A stretch of DNA of 64,000 nucleotides from Scytonema hofmannii PCC 7110 (GCF_000346485.2 NZ_KQ976354.1:10064341-10128340); one strand, 5' to 3'. Shown: positions 42,956 through 51,674, numbered from the stretch's first letter. Made by a program: numbers and translations. The notes: generated from the sequence alone by a model not told the origin.

Positions 42956-44470
42956 GTGGCTCGGAAAAAGACTCCATCTTTCATCACAGAAATTCCATTG
43001 ATAGTAGACAGCGCTCAAGAAAAAGAGTTGCTGTCTCGATTTGAAGCATCTAGACAACTATACAATGCTTGTTTGAATGAAGCGATGGTTAGGATGGAGT
43101 TAGTACGTAATTCCGAGGCATTTAAGGCAGCTAAAAAAATTCCCAAATCCAAGAAAAAAGAACGAACTGATGCTTTTAGTGCAGCACGTTCTACTTACAG
43201 GTATTCCGATTATGACCTTCAAGCTTATGCAACGATTGTCGCTAATTCATCAAAATGGATAGCTGACAAAATCGATTCCAATACTCAACAGACAATTGCT
43301 AAAAGAGCATTCAAGGCATCTGAACGAGTCATATTTGTCCGAGCGAAAAAAGTTCGTTTCAAAGTGTCAAGTCGTTTCCGTTCTGTTGAAGGCAAGACCA
43401 ACAAGCAAGGATTACGGTGGTTACACAATCAATTGGTTTGGGGTAGCCTTAAACTACGTCCAATTATTGATGAGTCAAATCCAGTTATCATACATGGGCT
43501 ACAATCTCCTGTTAAATATGTTCGTATATTGTGGAGGGAGTTAAACGGTAAACGTCGTTGGTACGCACAACTTATCAATGAAGGGTTACCTTACCAAAAA
43601 GAAAAGAACTACGTTAGCAATGGATTAATTGGTTTGGATTTAAACATTTCCAACATTGCCTTTGTTGGAGACGAGAAAGCTGGTTTGTTACCTTTTGCGG
43701 AAAAAGTACCCACTTACGAAAAAGAGATTACTGTATTTCAAAGAAAAATGCAACGCTCGCAACGGGTAAACAATCCAGACAATTATGAGCCTGACTTTGA
43801 AATTAACAAAGGGCATCGTACTGTCAGGAAAAAAGGTAAGGTCAGAAAGGGTAAACGTGAATGGAAGCGTTCAAATAATTATAAAAAAGCGGCTCAAAAG
43901 AAACGAGAATTGCAACGCAAAAAAGCAGCATATGCCAAAAGCCAAAACCGCAAGATAGTTAATGAAATTCTGCGGCATGGTAACCTAATTAAGACTGAAA
44001 AAGTATCTGTAAGGAGTTGGCAGAAACGTTACGGTAAAGCCCTAGCTGCTAAATCTCCAGGTTTTGTAAAATCTGAATTGCAACGCAAAGTTGAAAAAAC
44101 TGGTGGTCAATTCATTACCTTTTCTACTCAAAAAACAGCACTATCTCAAACTCATTTGGATGGTAGTCGTGTTAAAAAATCTCTGTCCCAACGAGTTCAT
44201 TACGATGCAACTGGTATTAAAATGCATCGCGATCTCATGAGTGCTTACTTGAGTAGATTCGTTAATCAAGACGATAAACTGTCATTGCAAGATGCCCGTG
44301 ATGGGTATCGTGGGGCGGAGTCGCTCCTGACGGAGGCGTGGCAGGAGTCTTTAAGCCGCGAACAAGTAAGCTTGTCCGAAAGTGGGTTGATTGCCCCAGA
44401 GCGTTTCTCCGACAAGCTAGGAAAAATTGACCAGATAGCTGTCTCTGGTGGAGTCCGGGCGAAAAGTTAA
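42956..44470 (+). CDS. tnpB: TnpB-family RNA-guided nuclease with degenerate zinc ribbon
   Basis: The 504-residue protein is a TnpB (OrfB) homolog. The RuvC-like triad appears intact: Asp in I-G-L-D-L-N-I-S-N (about 226), Glu in K-T-E-K-V-S-V (about 347) and Asp in M-H-R-D-L-M-S-A-Y (about 425). The zinc ribbon between the second and third motifs, normally Q-T-C-H-C-G ... H-Q-C-P-C-G, reads Q-T-H-L-D-G and H-Y-D-A-T-G, so all four Cys are gone. A repeat-like GGAGTCGCTCCTGACGGAGG stretch (44315-44349) adds residues near the C-terminus. The start is GTG 42956. TnpBs are usually near 400 residues, so this is long. Confidence 0.82.
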   Translation: MARKKTPSFITEIPLIVDSAQEKELLSRFEASRQLYNACLNEAMVRMELVRNSEAFKAAKKIPKSKKKERTDAFSAARSTYRYSDYDLQAYATIVANSSKWIADKIDSNTQQTIAKRAFKASERVIFVRAKKVRFKVSSRFRSVEGKTNKQGLRWLHNQLVWGSLKLRPIIDESNPVIIHGLQSPVKYVRILWRELNGKRRWYAQLINEGLPYQKEKNYVSNGLIGLDLNISNIAFVGDEKAGLLPFAEKVPTYEKEITVFQRKMQRSQRVNNPDNYEPDFEINKGHRTVRKKGKVRKGKREWKRSNNYKKAAQKKRELQRKKAAYAKSQNRKIVNEILRHGNLIKTEKVSVRSWQKRYGKALAAKSPGFVKSELQRKVEKTGGQFITFSTQKTALSQTHLDGSRVKKSLSQRVHYDATGIKMHRDLMSAYLSRFVNQDDKLSLQDARDGYRGAESLLTEAWQESLSREQVSLSESGLIAPERFSDKLGKIDQIAVSGGVRAKS

Positions 44471-44521
44471 TTCAAATTCCTAGCCAGAATCCACGAGCTA
44501 GAAGCTCGTGGTGTGGCTCAA
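44471..44521 (+). ncRNA. Possible 3' end of a TnpB guide RNA (reRNA/omegaRNA)
   Basis: In characterised TnpB systems the guide RNA spans the 3' part of tnpB and the right element end, with the guide copied from flanking DNA. Here the last 51 bases contain the CCACGAGC stem-loop and end TGTGGCTCAA. The guide would begin at 44522 with TAATTCGC, that is, decarboxylase sequence. Expression is not shown; this rests on family knowledge. Confidence 0.35.
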
Positions 44522-44775
44522 TAATTCGCATTGCTGTTTGTCCCTGCCAAACAGTACTGCTACACCAACAAGTGCCATCTGCTTGAATCTCTGCGATCGC
44601 ACGAAGAGTTGTTTCTGCATCTCCAAAAGATACCAAGACTTGGTTCAAAACTACATCGTTGAGAATTTGATATCCAGCTGCTTGAATCTCTCTGGCAAAA
44701 TGTCTTGCCCGATCTAATCTGGGAAATCTTAGACTTACAAATACCACCAACCTCAGGCAGAACTAATCCGAGGGT

Positions 44776-45064
44776 AATCAAGAAAACTCGTTCTAAATTT
44801 AAAACTAAAAAACGATGTCATAGAAATAATTATACTCCCCGGCAACAACTATCTTTTACAATTTTTACAACCGCTAGTTGACATCATCTAGTAGTAGAAG
44901 ATAGTTGAACTAGATAGAAAATTAAAAGGGACAAGGTTTAGAGATTTTTTCAATTAAATATAAACATTCTTGAGAGATACTTGCTCATCTCTTGTGGGTT
45001 CATTTATACAAATTTCTCTCATTTTTGTTCTCGTAAATAAAACGAGAACAGTTTCTTCGGAATT
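44776..45064. other. Replaced segment inside the decarboxylase locus
   Basis: A/T-rich DNA with no gene. It stands where about 100 decarboxylase residues would be expected. A CTTAACCGAGCAGTATTG repeat at about 45077-45096 marks its upper boundary. Confidence 0.5.
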
Positions 45065-45524
45065 TTAGGCTTCACTTTCCCTTAACCGAGCAGTATTGCT
45101 ATCATAAGGCACATTCAACCACTTATGAGCATCCGTTGCCCAAGAGTCTGCTTGTTCCACACCATCTGTCAGATAAGCTAAAGATGGAGATGCTGCAGCC
45201 CAAAGTCCGAACGCACCATCAACGTGTACCCACACTCCTGATGTCCGTGTACGTTCGCAAATGTCGCCCACGGGATCGCATGCACCAGTGTTGACGTTTC
45301 CGACTTGGGTACAAACGAGCGCAGGACTTGTCACAAACGGGATTGCCTCCGGACGCATCCGCCCTTGAGAGTCTAGTGGTACTTTTACCACTCGATTGCG
45401 ACCCAATCCCAATAATCCCAGTGCTTTGAGCAAACTCGGATGTACTTCTTCTCCAACCACGACTGTAATGGGTGGTGCGCCAAACAACCCATCAGCCTCT
45501 ACATTCATTTCAGATGTGATTCCC

Positions 45525-46724
45525 TTAAACGGTTAATTTTATTTGCCTGACGCCTTGACGCAACTCACGCTGTCGCTTGAGCCAAGACTGTCGAACAGGG
45601 TTGCTAATTAAAGGAGCAAATTGACTCGCCCCCCATCTTAAGAATGCGCTGTTACCCAATCGTTCGGCAAGAGAGGCTTCCTCAGCTTGAAGTTGCTGTG
45701 CTCGAATAATCTCTGGTTCTCGCTCGGCTTGAATTTGTGGTAGCGCGGCATCAATTGCTGCATATCTAGCTTCCGAAAGCAACAGGGTAACGAGATGATT
45801 GGCTGTAACAATAACATCTCGTAATGCCATATTAATACCTTGAGCGCGGATAGGTGACATGGGGTGAGCGGCGTCTCCTAAAAGTAGTAATCCTGGTGTG
45901 TACCAGCGCGGACAGCGCCCAACGACAACAGATAACAACACGGGTCGCTCAATAGTTTGAGCATTGTGCTGGAAATGCTCTGCCAACCATGGGGGTGATG
46001 CGGAAGCAAGCATAACAGGCCAATCGACGTGTTTCCAGTCTAGGGAGTCGCGTTCGCGAAGCGCCCAGCCTACTTGGAGATTGCCTTCTGAGGAACGGAA
46101 CAACCCAAATGCACGATCGCCGTGAAGAATTGAATAAAAGATATTCTCAGTTTCAAAGCGCGGGCTATCTGCTAATTTAAACCACAGAATATCAAAGCTT
46201 TGAGATTGTTGCTCTAAATGCAAGTTGGCACAGCTACGAACAATGGAATTACGACCATCTGCTCCAATGACTAAATCGGCAAAAAACGAGCGATCGTCAC
46301 CTAATTTTACACCAGAAACCCGTTTGTCGCTCCAGTGTAAATCCCTGACGGTTGTACCCTGGACGAACTCAAAATTGGGATAGGTGCTGGCAAGATTAAT
46401 TAATTTTTCGAGGAGGGCGGGCTGTGAAACGAGGGTGCAAGGCTTACCACCCGGTTCGATTGGTTCATTCACTCGAAATAGCGTTCGGTTGTTGATGGAG
46501 AATTCCCAAGCATCTAGGGGGCGATTTGGAATGGACTCTAGTACGGATAGTAACTCCATCTGTTCTAGGGCATCTAGCCCACTGGGCATCAGTCCCTCAC
46601 CGCGAAATACTCTTTGGAAGTTACGGGATGCTTCAATGAGTTTGACTGATATGCCTCGTTTGACTAGGAGGAGTGCTAGTGTTGCACCAGTTGGTCCTGC
46701 TCCAACAATGACAACTTGATTCAT
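45525..46724 (-). CDS. FAD-dependent monooxygenase (group A flavoprotein)
   Basis: The 399-residue protein has the FAD-binding Rossmann motif V-I-V-G-A-G-P-T-G-A-T-L-A at residues 4-16, the D-L-V-I-G-A-D-G-R-N-S motif (about 150-160) and G-L-L-L-L-G-D-A-A-H-P-M (about 280-290) that contacts FAD ribityl. It probably hydroxylates an aromatic or polyketide substrate using NAD(P)H and oxygen. The degraded decarboxylase lies 16 bases downstream on the same strand, so the two may once have formed a pathway operon. Substrate unknown. Confidence 0.88.
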   Translation of the reverse strand: MNQVVIVGAGPTGATLALLLVKRGISVKLIEASRNFQRVFRGEGLMPSGLDALEQMELLSVLESIPNRPLDAWEFSINNRTLFRVNEPIEPGGKPCTLVSQPALLEKLINLASTYPNFEFVQGTTVRDLHWSDKRVSGVKLGDDRSFFADLVIGADGRNSIVRSCANLHLEQQSQSFDILWFKLADSPRFETENIFYSILHGDRAFGLFRSSEGNLQVGWALRERDSLDWKHVDWPVMLASASPPWLAEHFQHNAQTIERPVLLSVVVGRCPRWYTPGLLLLGDAAHPMSPIRAQGINMALRDVIVTANHLVTLLLSEARYAAIDAALPQIQAEREPEIIRAQQLQAEEASLAERLGNSAFLRWGASQFAPLISNPVRQSWLKRQRELRQGVRQIKLTV

Positions 46725-46875
46725 ATGTGTTATCGAATTTTAGCTTGTACTATTTTAATGGAACCGCAGATGAACGCGGATGCACGCTGATGAATATCTA
46801 CTTCTTTGGGATGAGAGGCAATAGAAAAGAGAAAGTAAAATTAATTTACGGATTTGTTCATGAAGTTAGATCGCG

Positions 46876-47910
46876 ATGCTTTCAGTTTTTGTACGTCGTT
46901 TTTTGCTTTCGTTGTTAGCAGTGGTGCTGCTAGGGTCTGTGTTGTTGCCACTTCAAGCACGGGAATCTTTTGTCACTACAGCACAGATTAACACGACACT
47001 GTTAAACAGTGTTGATGTCTCAGCCGCTCAAGGTAATGTTGGAATTGGGGTTTTAGACTTGAGCACTGGTAAAAGTTGGTTTCGCAATGGCAAGCAGCGC
47101 TTTCCTATGCAAAGCGTATACAAACTTCCGATCGCGATCGCCACTTTAAAGCGGGTGGATGAGGGTAAGTTTGCACTTAACCAACCTATAACTGTTACTC
47201 GTCAGGAACTTGCGCCGGAATGGAGTCCAATTACTAAAGAGTTTAAGGGTAACAGTCAACAATTTACGGTTCAAAATCTTCTCGAACGTTCTGTTGGTAT
47301 TAGTGATAATACAGCAGCTGATGTTTTAGTACGATTGGTGGGTGGAACTGGTCAAGTTAATGCGATTTTAGGTAGGCTGAAAATTCGTGATGTCCGTGTG
47401 GATAGATTAGAGCGACAATTACAGTCTGATTGTGTGGGACTGACAAAATTTCGCCCAGAATTAGCTGATGAAAAAAAATGGTCTGAAGCTGTACAAAAGA
47501 TACCGGATAGTGTTAAAAAATCGGCTGTAGAAAGGTATCTGGTAGATCCGCGAGACACTGCTACTCCTGAAGGTATAGTTGACCTTTTAGTCAAGTTGCA
47601 ATCCAATCAGTTATTGTCTCAAAAATCTACTGCTTTATTACTCAAAATAATGACTGATTCGCCAACTGGTGCAAAGCGGCTGAAAGCAGGTCTACCGAAT
47701 AATTGGTCTATTGCACATAAGACGGGTAGCGGTCCGGATGTTCTGGGAATTGGTACTGCTACAAATGATGTTGGTATAGTGAGTTCACCAAATGGGAAGC
47801 GGGTTGCGATCGCTGTTTTTATAGCTGGTTCAAAAGCTCCTGTTGAAGCCCGTGAAAAAGTGATGTCTAATGTTGCCTCGGCAGTCGTAAAAGCTGTGGA
47901 GATCGATTAG
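46876..47910 (+). CDS. Class A beta-lactamase
   Basis: The 344-residue exported protein has a signal segment (about 8-28) and the three serine beta-lactamase motifs. S-x-x-K is in Q-S-V-Y-K (Ser80), S-D-N is in G-I-S-D-N-T-A (about 139-141), and K-T-G is in A-H-K-T-G-S-G. An omega-loop Glu candidate is in R-L-E-R-Q-L. There is an insertion of about 20 residues before D-P-R-D-T-A-T-P-E. It is longer than TEM-type enzymes and resembles environmental class A members. Activity on antibiotics is not shown; a peptidoglycan-related role is also possible. Confidence 0.87.
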   Translation: MLSVFVRRFLLSLLAVVLLGSVLLPLQARESFVTTAQINTTLLNSVDVSAAQGNVGIGVLDLSTGKSWFRNGKQRFPMQSVYKLPIAIATLKRVDEGKFALNQPITVTRQELAPEWSPITKEFKGNSQQFTVQNLLERSVGISDNTAADVLVRLVGGTGQVNAILGRLKIRDVRVDRLERQLQSDCVGLTKFRPELADEKKWSEAVQKIPDSVKKSAVERYLVDPRDTATPEGIVDLLVKLQSNQLLSQKSTALLLKIMTDSPTGAKRLKAGLPNNWSIAHKTGSGPDVLGIGTATNDVGIVSSPNGKRVAIAVFIAGSKAPVEAREKVMSNVASAVVKAVEID

Positions 47911-47926
47911 AATATTGCTTATTTGC

Positions 47927-48571
47927 CTAACTTTTCAGTAATTGCTCGATAGAAACTGCGAGATCGGGAAACGCCAACGGGTTAATATAACCTTGGATTA
48001 AAGTTTCTTTTGATTGATAACCTTTATCTGTAGGTACGCGAAACATAATGAGTTCCATAGTACGCAAATTAATCACCCAGTACTCTGGAATTCCTACAGA
48101 TGAATAAATTTTGTTTTTATCTTCTAAGTCTTTATTTAAACTAGAGTCTGAGTACTCAATCAGCCAAAATATATTTTCTGGATAAGGATGATGCTGTCGG
48201 TAATCTCGTCCCAAACGTTGAACCACAGCAATATCGGGTTCTGGTTCGGAGTTACTTTGTAGCAATGTGATAGGCTTAGCTTGTCGAACTTTTGCCCTCT
48301 CACCCAACAAATACATTAGGTACTCTCCAGCCTCGTCGCTAGAGTAAGCGTGAGATTCTCCTTCAGGAGCCATTTCTACAATCTCTCCATTCAGCAACTC
48401 GACGTGACGTTTTTCCAAAATTCCGGCTGCAATCATTCGATGATAGTCTTCAATTGTCCACTTTGCAGTTGTTAAAGTCACAGTGAATACCTCTAGGCTT
48501 AGTGAACGCTTTTCAGCTTCCACTTTTATCCTAATCTGCTTTTTACTTAAAATCCCCTGAACCAATGTCAT
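47927..48571 (-). CDS. Uma2 family protein (PD-(D/E)XK nuclease fold)
   Basis: The 214-residue frame has the Uma2 signature V-E-L-L-N-G-E-I-V-E-M-A-P (about 58-70), then E-P-E-P-D-I-A-V-V (Asp) and F-W-L-I-E-Y-S-D-S-S-L (Glu), followed by K-I-Y-S-S-V-G-I-P-E-Y-W-V. This family is very numerous in cyanobacteria and has a restriction-nuclease fold; its role is not known. The first 30 residues are poorly conserved, so a later start near 48481 is possible. A second Uma2 gene ends just upstream. Confidence 0.82.
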   Translation of the reverse strand: MTLVQGILSKKQIRIKVEAEKRSLSLEVFTVTLTTAKWTIEDYHRMIAAGILEKRHVELLNGEIVEMAPEGESHAYSSDEAGEYLMYLLGERAKVRQAKPITLLQSNSEPEPDIAVVQRLGRDYRQHHPYPENIFWLIEYSDSSLNKDLEDKNKIYSSVGIPEYWVINLRTMELIMFRVPTDKGYQSKETLIQGYINPLAFPDLAVSIEQLLKS

Positions 48572-49099
48572 TCATTCTTCGCTGCGTTCTAATTCCATTC
48601 GCTCCTTAAATTCTCTCTTTGCTTGAACATGGTCTGAAATTAAGGTACATTCTTCCAATAAAGATATGTTTAGTTCTGGCAAGAACTCACTCGACATAAT
48701 TTGTTCATACCCATGAGTTTCTAAAAATTCTGATGGTACTTCCTCTCGTAAATGATAAAGTTTGAGCCGATTGATTTCCCAAAACCAAACTTCAGAAACT
48801 CCTAAGCGTTGGTAAGTCTTAAGTTTGTCGATGCTACCACTCGTGATAATTACCTCTATAGCTAGGTCTGGAATATCTTTTTCCGTCCCGATGCTATAGC
48901 ATTCATCTGGTTCTGCCCCAGCTTTTTTAAGTTGTTTTTTTACAGTAGGGCTGCCCATAGGAGTGTATTGAAATCCTTTCTCGTCAAGATAAGTTTCTAC
49001 TGTTTTTCTCCGCGATCGCGTAAATATTATTCCATGAATGCCATTTTTTCGTATTTTATTCTTTCTCCTTAGGGACTTCCAAATAAAAAAATATCCCAA
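48572..49099 (-). CDS. N-terminally altered Uma2 family protein
   Basis: The 175-residue frame has Uma2 features from about residue 33: G-A-E-P-D-E-C-Y-S-I-G, D-L-A-I-E-V-I-I-T-S-G and L-G-V-S-E-V-W-F-W. The usual first 50-60 residues (the G-x-L-x-x-M-x-P region) are replaced by a basic stretch. The open frame begins where a GGGACTTCC-ended repeat starts, which suggests the repeat insertion cut the gene. Probably a non-functional remnant, though the PD-(D/E)XK core residues persist. The downstream Uma2 gene begins one base after its stop. Confidence 0.65.
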   Translation of the reverse strand: MGYFFIWKSLRRKNKIRKNGIHGIIFTRSRRKTVETYLDEKGFQYTPMGSPTVKKQLKKAGAEPDECYSIGTEKDIPDLAIEVIITSGSIDKLKTYQRLGVSEVWFWEINRLKLYHLREEVPSEFLETHGYEQIMSSEFLPELNISLLEECTLISDHVQAKREFKERMELERSEE

Positions 49100-49198
49100 A
49101 ATTTCTTGTGGTGCGGGCGTCCCCGCCCGCCACTAGCATAGGACGGGCGAGGACGCCCATCCCACAAGATGGATAATTTATTTCTTGGAAGTCCCTTA
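49070..49198. repeat. MITE-like GGGCGTCCCC element with AGGGACTTCC ends
   Basis: AGGGACTTCCAAATAAA at the left and its complement TTTCTTGGAAGTCCCT at the right bracket the GGGCGTCCCCGCCCG core. TTA flanks both sides, a possible three-base duplication. It is the most complete copy of this repeat family in the window. Confidence 0.72.
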
Positions 49199-49490
49199 AC
49201 TCTTGTGAACTTTCTACACCCTGTGATCCCAAATCTGGGTTTAATATCCCTTTTATAATTTAGTCCGCGTAGGCAGACTTCGTTTGTTTAGCCAAGACTT
49301 CAGTCGTTTGGACTTAAAGAGGTTATCAAAAAAGTTAGATCCCCGACTTCTTAAAGAAGTCGGGGATCTGGACATCGTAAATTCTCATAAATCAAATAGA
49401 ATTGCTAGATTTTTTAATAAAACTTTATTTTATTTAAATAACGAATAATTTAGTATTAACGGATACATGAATTTTTATGAAGAGTGATTT
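49199..49490. other. Intergenic stretch with an AGATCCCC palindrome
   Basis: The palindrome at 49337-49369 (AGATCCCCGACTTCTTAAAG with its complement) is the best-preserved member of the family. A fragment of the GTTAGTCCGCG module lies near 49260. No gene is seen. Confidence 0.6.
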
Positions 49491-50054
49491 ATGAAAAAAC
49501 GAAATCCACGCCGCAAAGGAAAAGGATATCTGTTAGCAATAATCATGGCTTTAGGAATAAGTTCCCTAGCATTATACATTATTTTCTTGACTCATATTGT
49601 TAGAGCTAGAATTATAAATAATAATAATTTAGTTAAAGCTTTTGAAGCTCAAAGAGAACAACAATTGTACGAGCCAAATTTTGTCCCTAAAGTTGTCATA
49701 CAAAGAGGTCGTGAATCTGAGAAAGGATTTGATTTGAAATGTCTAACTTGGTCTACAGATAAAGGAGTCAGTGGTTGGACGAGAGACAAGAGAGATAGCG
49801 ATTTTTTTATAGATTATTATGTACCTCCCAATAAAGATGCCATTATTTGCGTATCTCCAGCTTTTGCAACTGCAATAACTGCCGCAACCGGGAAACCTTT
49901 TGTCTATGAAGCTTACCCAACTGATTATGGCTTGCGTATTCGTATCATCATTGGTGCTTCTGAAGTCAGAGGAATGTGTCAGAGTTTGACAGGTGATGCC
50001 AATTGTGCAAATTTTTTCCTGTCACAAGAAGCAGTTGTGCGGTATGAGCCGTAG
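49491..50054 (+). CDS. Membrane-anchored hypothetical protein with Cys pairs
   Basis: The 187-residue protein has a basic start (M-K-K-R-N-P-R-R-K-G-K-G), one transmembrane helix (about 14-36) and an extracytoplasmic domain with four Cys (D-L-K-C-L-T-W, A-I-I-C-V-S, R-G-M-C-Q-S, D-A-N-C-A-N). Two disulfides are plausible. No family is recognised. Confidence 0.6.
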   Translation: MKKRNPRRKGKGYLLAIIMALGISSLALYIIFLTHIVRARIINNNNLVKAFEAQREQQLYEPNFVPKVVIQRGRESEKGFDLKCLTWSTDKGVSGWTRDKRDSDFFIDYYVPPNKDAIICVSPAFATAITAATGKPFVYEAYPTDYGLRIRIIIGASEVRGMCQSLTGDANCANFFLSQEAVVRYEP

Positions 50055-50134
50055 ATCCCCTCTTATGGTAGTTTAAAGTTAACTTCATATTTTGCAACAT
50101 CTAACTTTAACCTTTATGACTGGAGAGAACAACC

Positions 50135-50776
50135 TTGGGCATAGAACTACGGAGTTTCGTATTTCTCGACAGCCTGCAGCCTCAACATGCGGCATATATG
50201 GGAGCAGTCGCTCAAGGGTTCTTGCCATTACCGGGAGACACATCGCTGTGGATTGAAATATCTCCTGGGATCGAAATTAATCGAATCACGGATGTAGCGC
50301 TCAAAGCTGCCTCTGTCCGCCCAGGAGTACAGGTCGTTGAACGATTATACGGTCTGCTAGAAGTTCATTCTCCCTCTCAAGGCGAAACTCGAGCTGCCGG
50401 TCAAGCGATTTTGGCGGCGCTGGGCCTCCGAAAGGACGAATGTCTCAAACCACGTGTTGTTTCCAGCCAAATTATCCGCAATATTGATGCTTATCAAACA
50501 CAACTTATCAACCGCACGCGAAAGGGGCAGCTTTTACTGGCAGGACAAACACTGTATGTACTAGAGGTAGAGCCTGCTGCTTATGCTGCTCTGGCTGCAA
50601 ATGAAGCAGAGAAAGCCGCATCGATTAATATCCTGGAGATTCAAGCTGTAGGTAGCTTTGGGCGATTGTACTTAGGTGGACAAGAACGGGATATTCTGGC
50701 GGGGGCGGCGGGGGCGTTAACGGCGATAGAAAATGTAGCAGGTCGGATAAATCCTAAGGGCGGGCGTCAGGAGTAG
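50135..50776 (+). CDS. ccmP: Carboxysome shell protein CcmP (tandem BMC domains)
   Basis: CcmP forms a double-stacked trimer of tandem bacterial-microcompartment domains in the beta-carboxysome shell and is thought to gate larger metabolites. The 213-residue protein matches throughout: [17 protein letters not shown] start, first BMC domain to about 100, and a second ending [12 protein letters not shown]. It starts with TTG at 50135 behind GGAGAG. A pentapeptide-repeat gene begins seven bases after its stop, so they are probably co-transcribed. Other ccm genes are not in the window. Confidence 0.93.
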   Translation: MGIELRSFVFLDSLQPQHAAYMGAVAQGFLPLPGDTSLWIEISPGIEINRITDVALKAASVRPGVQVVERLYGLLEVHSPSQGETRAAGQAILAALGLRKDECLKPRVVSSQIIRNIDAYQTQLINRTRKGQLLLAGQTLYVLEVEPAAYAALAANEAEKAASINILEIQAVGSFGRLYLGGQERDILAGAAGALTAIENVAGRINPKGGRQE

Positions 50777-50783
50777 TAGGAAA

Positions 50784-51530
50784 ATGGCAAATCAAAGGCA
50801 TCTGGATCTACTGAAAGCAGGCGCAGTGACATGGATGGAATGGCGAGAAAAATATCCTCAGGTTGAACCAGATCTGAGTGGTGCTGACCTCCAAGGGCTT
50901 GACTTAAGCAGAATCGATCTCAGCCATGCTTCTCTTGTACAAGTAAATCTGTGTGGTTCAGACCTCAGTGGTGCTATATTTTACAAAGCAAACCTTAGGG
51001 AAGCTAAGTTAAGGGAAGCTAAATTCAGTGTTGCTAATTTGAGTGGGGCTAAATTAATACAGGCAGATCTCAGCTATGCCAATCTGATTGGCTCTGACTT
51101 AAGTGAGGCAAATCTCAAAGAAGCTGCGATCGCAGACGCTAACCTGATTGGTACTGACTTAAGAGGTGCTAACCTGAGAGGTACTGATTTGGGTACTGCA
51201 AAGCTCATCCGAACCAACCTCAGTTTTGCAAACTTAACCGCAGCCAATTTAACTGGTGCAGATCTCAGTCATGCCAACTTGTATGAAGCAGAAGTGATGG
51301 GGGCTTACCTTTACAAAACTGACCTTTATAAAAGTAATCTCAGCAACGCTCACTTAAGTAGTGCGTATTTAGTTAGGGCTAATTTGAGTGAGGCTGACTT
51401 AAATAAAGCTGACTTGAGATGGGCTAATCTTAAAGGAGCAAACTTAACCGGAGCTAACCTTAGAGGAGCTTACCTGAGTGGAGCGAATTTTCAGGGAACA
51501 ATTCTACCTGATATACTAAAAACGGTTTAG
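50784..51530 (+). CDS. Pentapeptide-repeat protein
   Basis: The 248-residue protein is almost entirely A(D/N)Lxx repeats from about residue 35 to 240 (for example A-N-L-R-G-T-D-L-G-T, A-N-L-S-E-A-D-L), forming a right-handed quadrilateral beta helix of about 40 pentapeptides. A short N-terminal helical segment (L-L-K-A-G-A-V-T-W-M-E-W-R) is common in cyanobacterial members. It lies seven bases after ccmP. Function is unknown; a carboxysome link is suggested only by position. Confidence 0.9.
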   Translation: MANQRHLDLLKAGAVTWMEWREKYPQVEPDLSGADLQGLDLSRIDLSHASLVQVNLCGSDLSGAIFYKANLREAKLREAKFSVANLSGAKLIQADLSYANLIGSDLSEANLKEAAIADANLIGTDLRGANLRGTDLGTAKLIRTNLSFANLTAANLTGADLSHANLYEAEVMGAYLYKTDLYKSNLSNAHLSSAYLVRANLSEADLNKADLRWANLKGANLTGANLRGAYLSGANFQGTILPDILKTV

Positions 51531-51561
51531 AATCTGATTTTCCAACAATTGTCAAGTATTC

Positions 51562-51589
51562 GTAGGGGCGCAAGGCATTGCGCCCCTAC
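51562..51589. terminator. GTAGGGGCGCAA hairpin
   Basis: GTAGGGGCGCAA and its complement TTGCGCCCCTAC form a perfect hairpin 32 bases after the pentapeptide-repeat stop, a likely terminator and a common dispersed palindrome. Confidence 0.6.
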
Positions 51590-51674
51590 AAATGCTGTGA
51601 AACACTCCGAAAAAGAAAAGTTTTTAGCCGTTCACAGTATACAAAGCAATAATCTGTTTCTGGGATATCTCTTA

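Larger units (their letters stand above)
42613..44521 (+). mobile_element. TnpB-bearing IS200/IS605-like element with RHH gene
   Basis: The boundaries come from the interrupted host gene. Joining base 44522 (minus strand ...ATGCGAATTA) directly to base 42612 (GTGTATCATC...) restores M-R-I-S-V-S-S-W-A-T-T without a gap. There is no target duplication, as expected for single-strand IS200/IS605 transposition. Subterminal hairpins are GCACAGT/ACTGTGC (42647-42669), GCCCGTTTTAACGGGC (42704-42719) and CCACGAGCTAGAAGCTCGTGG (44491-44511). No tnpA is present, so movement needs a transposase in trans. One base of ambiguity remains at each end. Confidence 0.83.
42536..45508 (-). pseudogene. Fragmented PLP-dependent decarboxylase, interrupted by a TnpB element
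   Basis: Three pieces of one group II PLP decarboxylase-like gene remain. The middle piece (45508 down to about 45080) includes V-H-V-D-G-A-F-G-L-W and the Schiff-base Lys in T-D-A-H-K-W-L-N-V-P-Y-D-S; the first ~150 residues are missing. A C-terminal piece (about 44725 down to 44522) reads L-N-D-V-V-L-N-Q-V-L-V-S-F-G and T-V-W-Q-G-Q-T-A-M-R-I. The last piece (42612-42536) reads V-S-S-W-A-T-T-D-A-D-V-E-R-S, then A-I-L-R-I-V-K-K and stop. The element at 42613-44521 separates the last two. The middle piece ends at a dispersed repeat, with about 100 residues lost. Confidence 0.85.
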
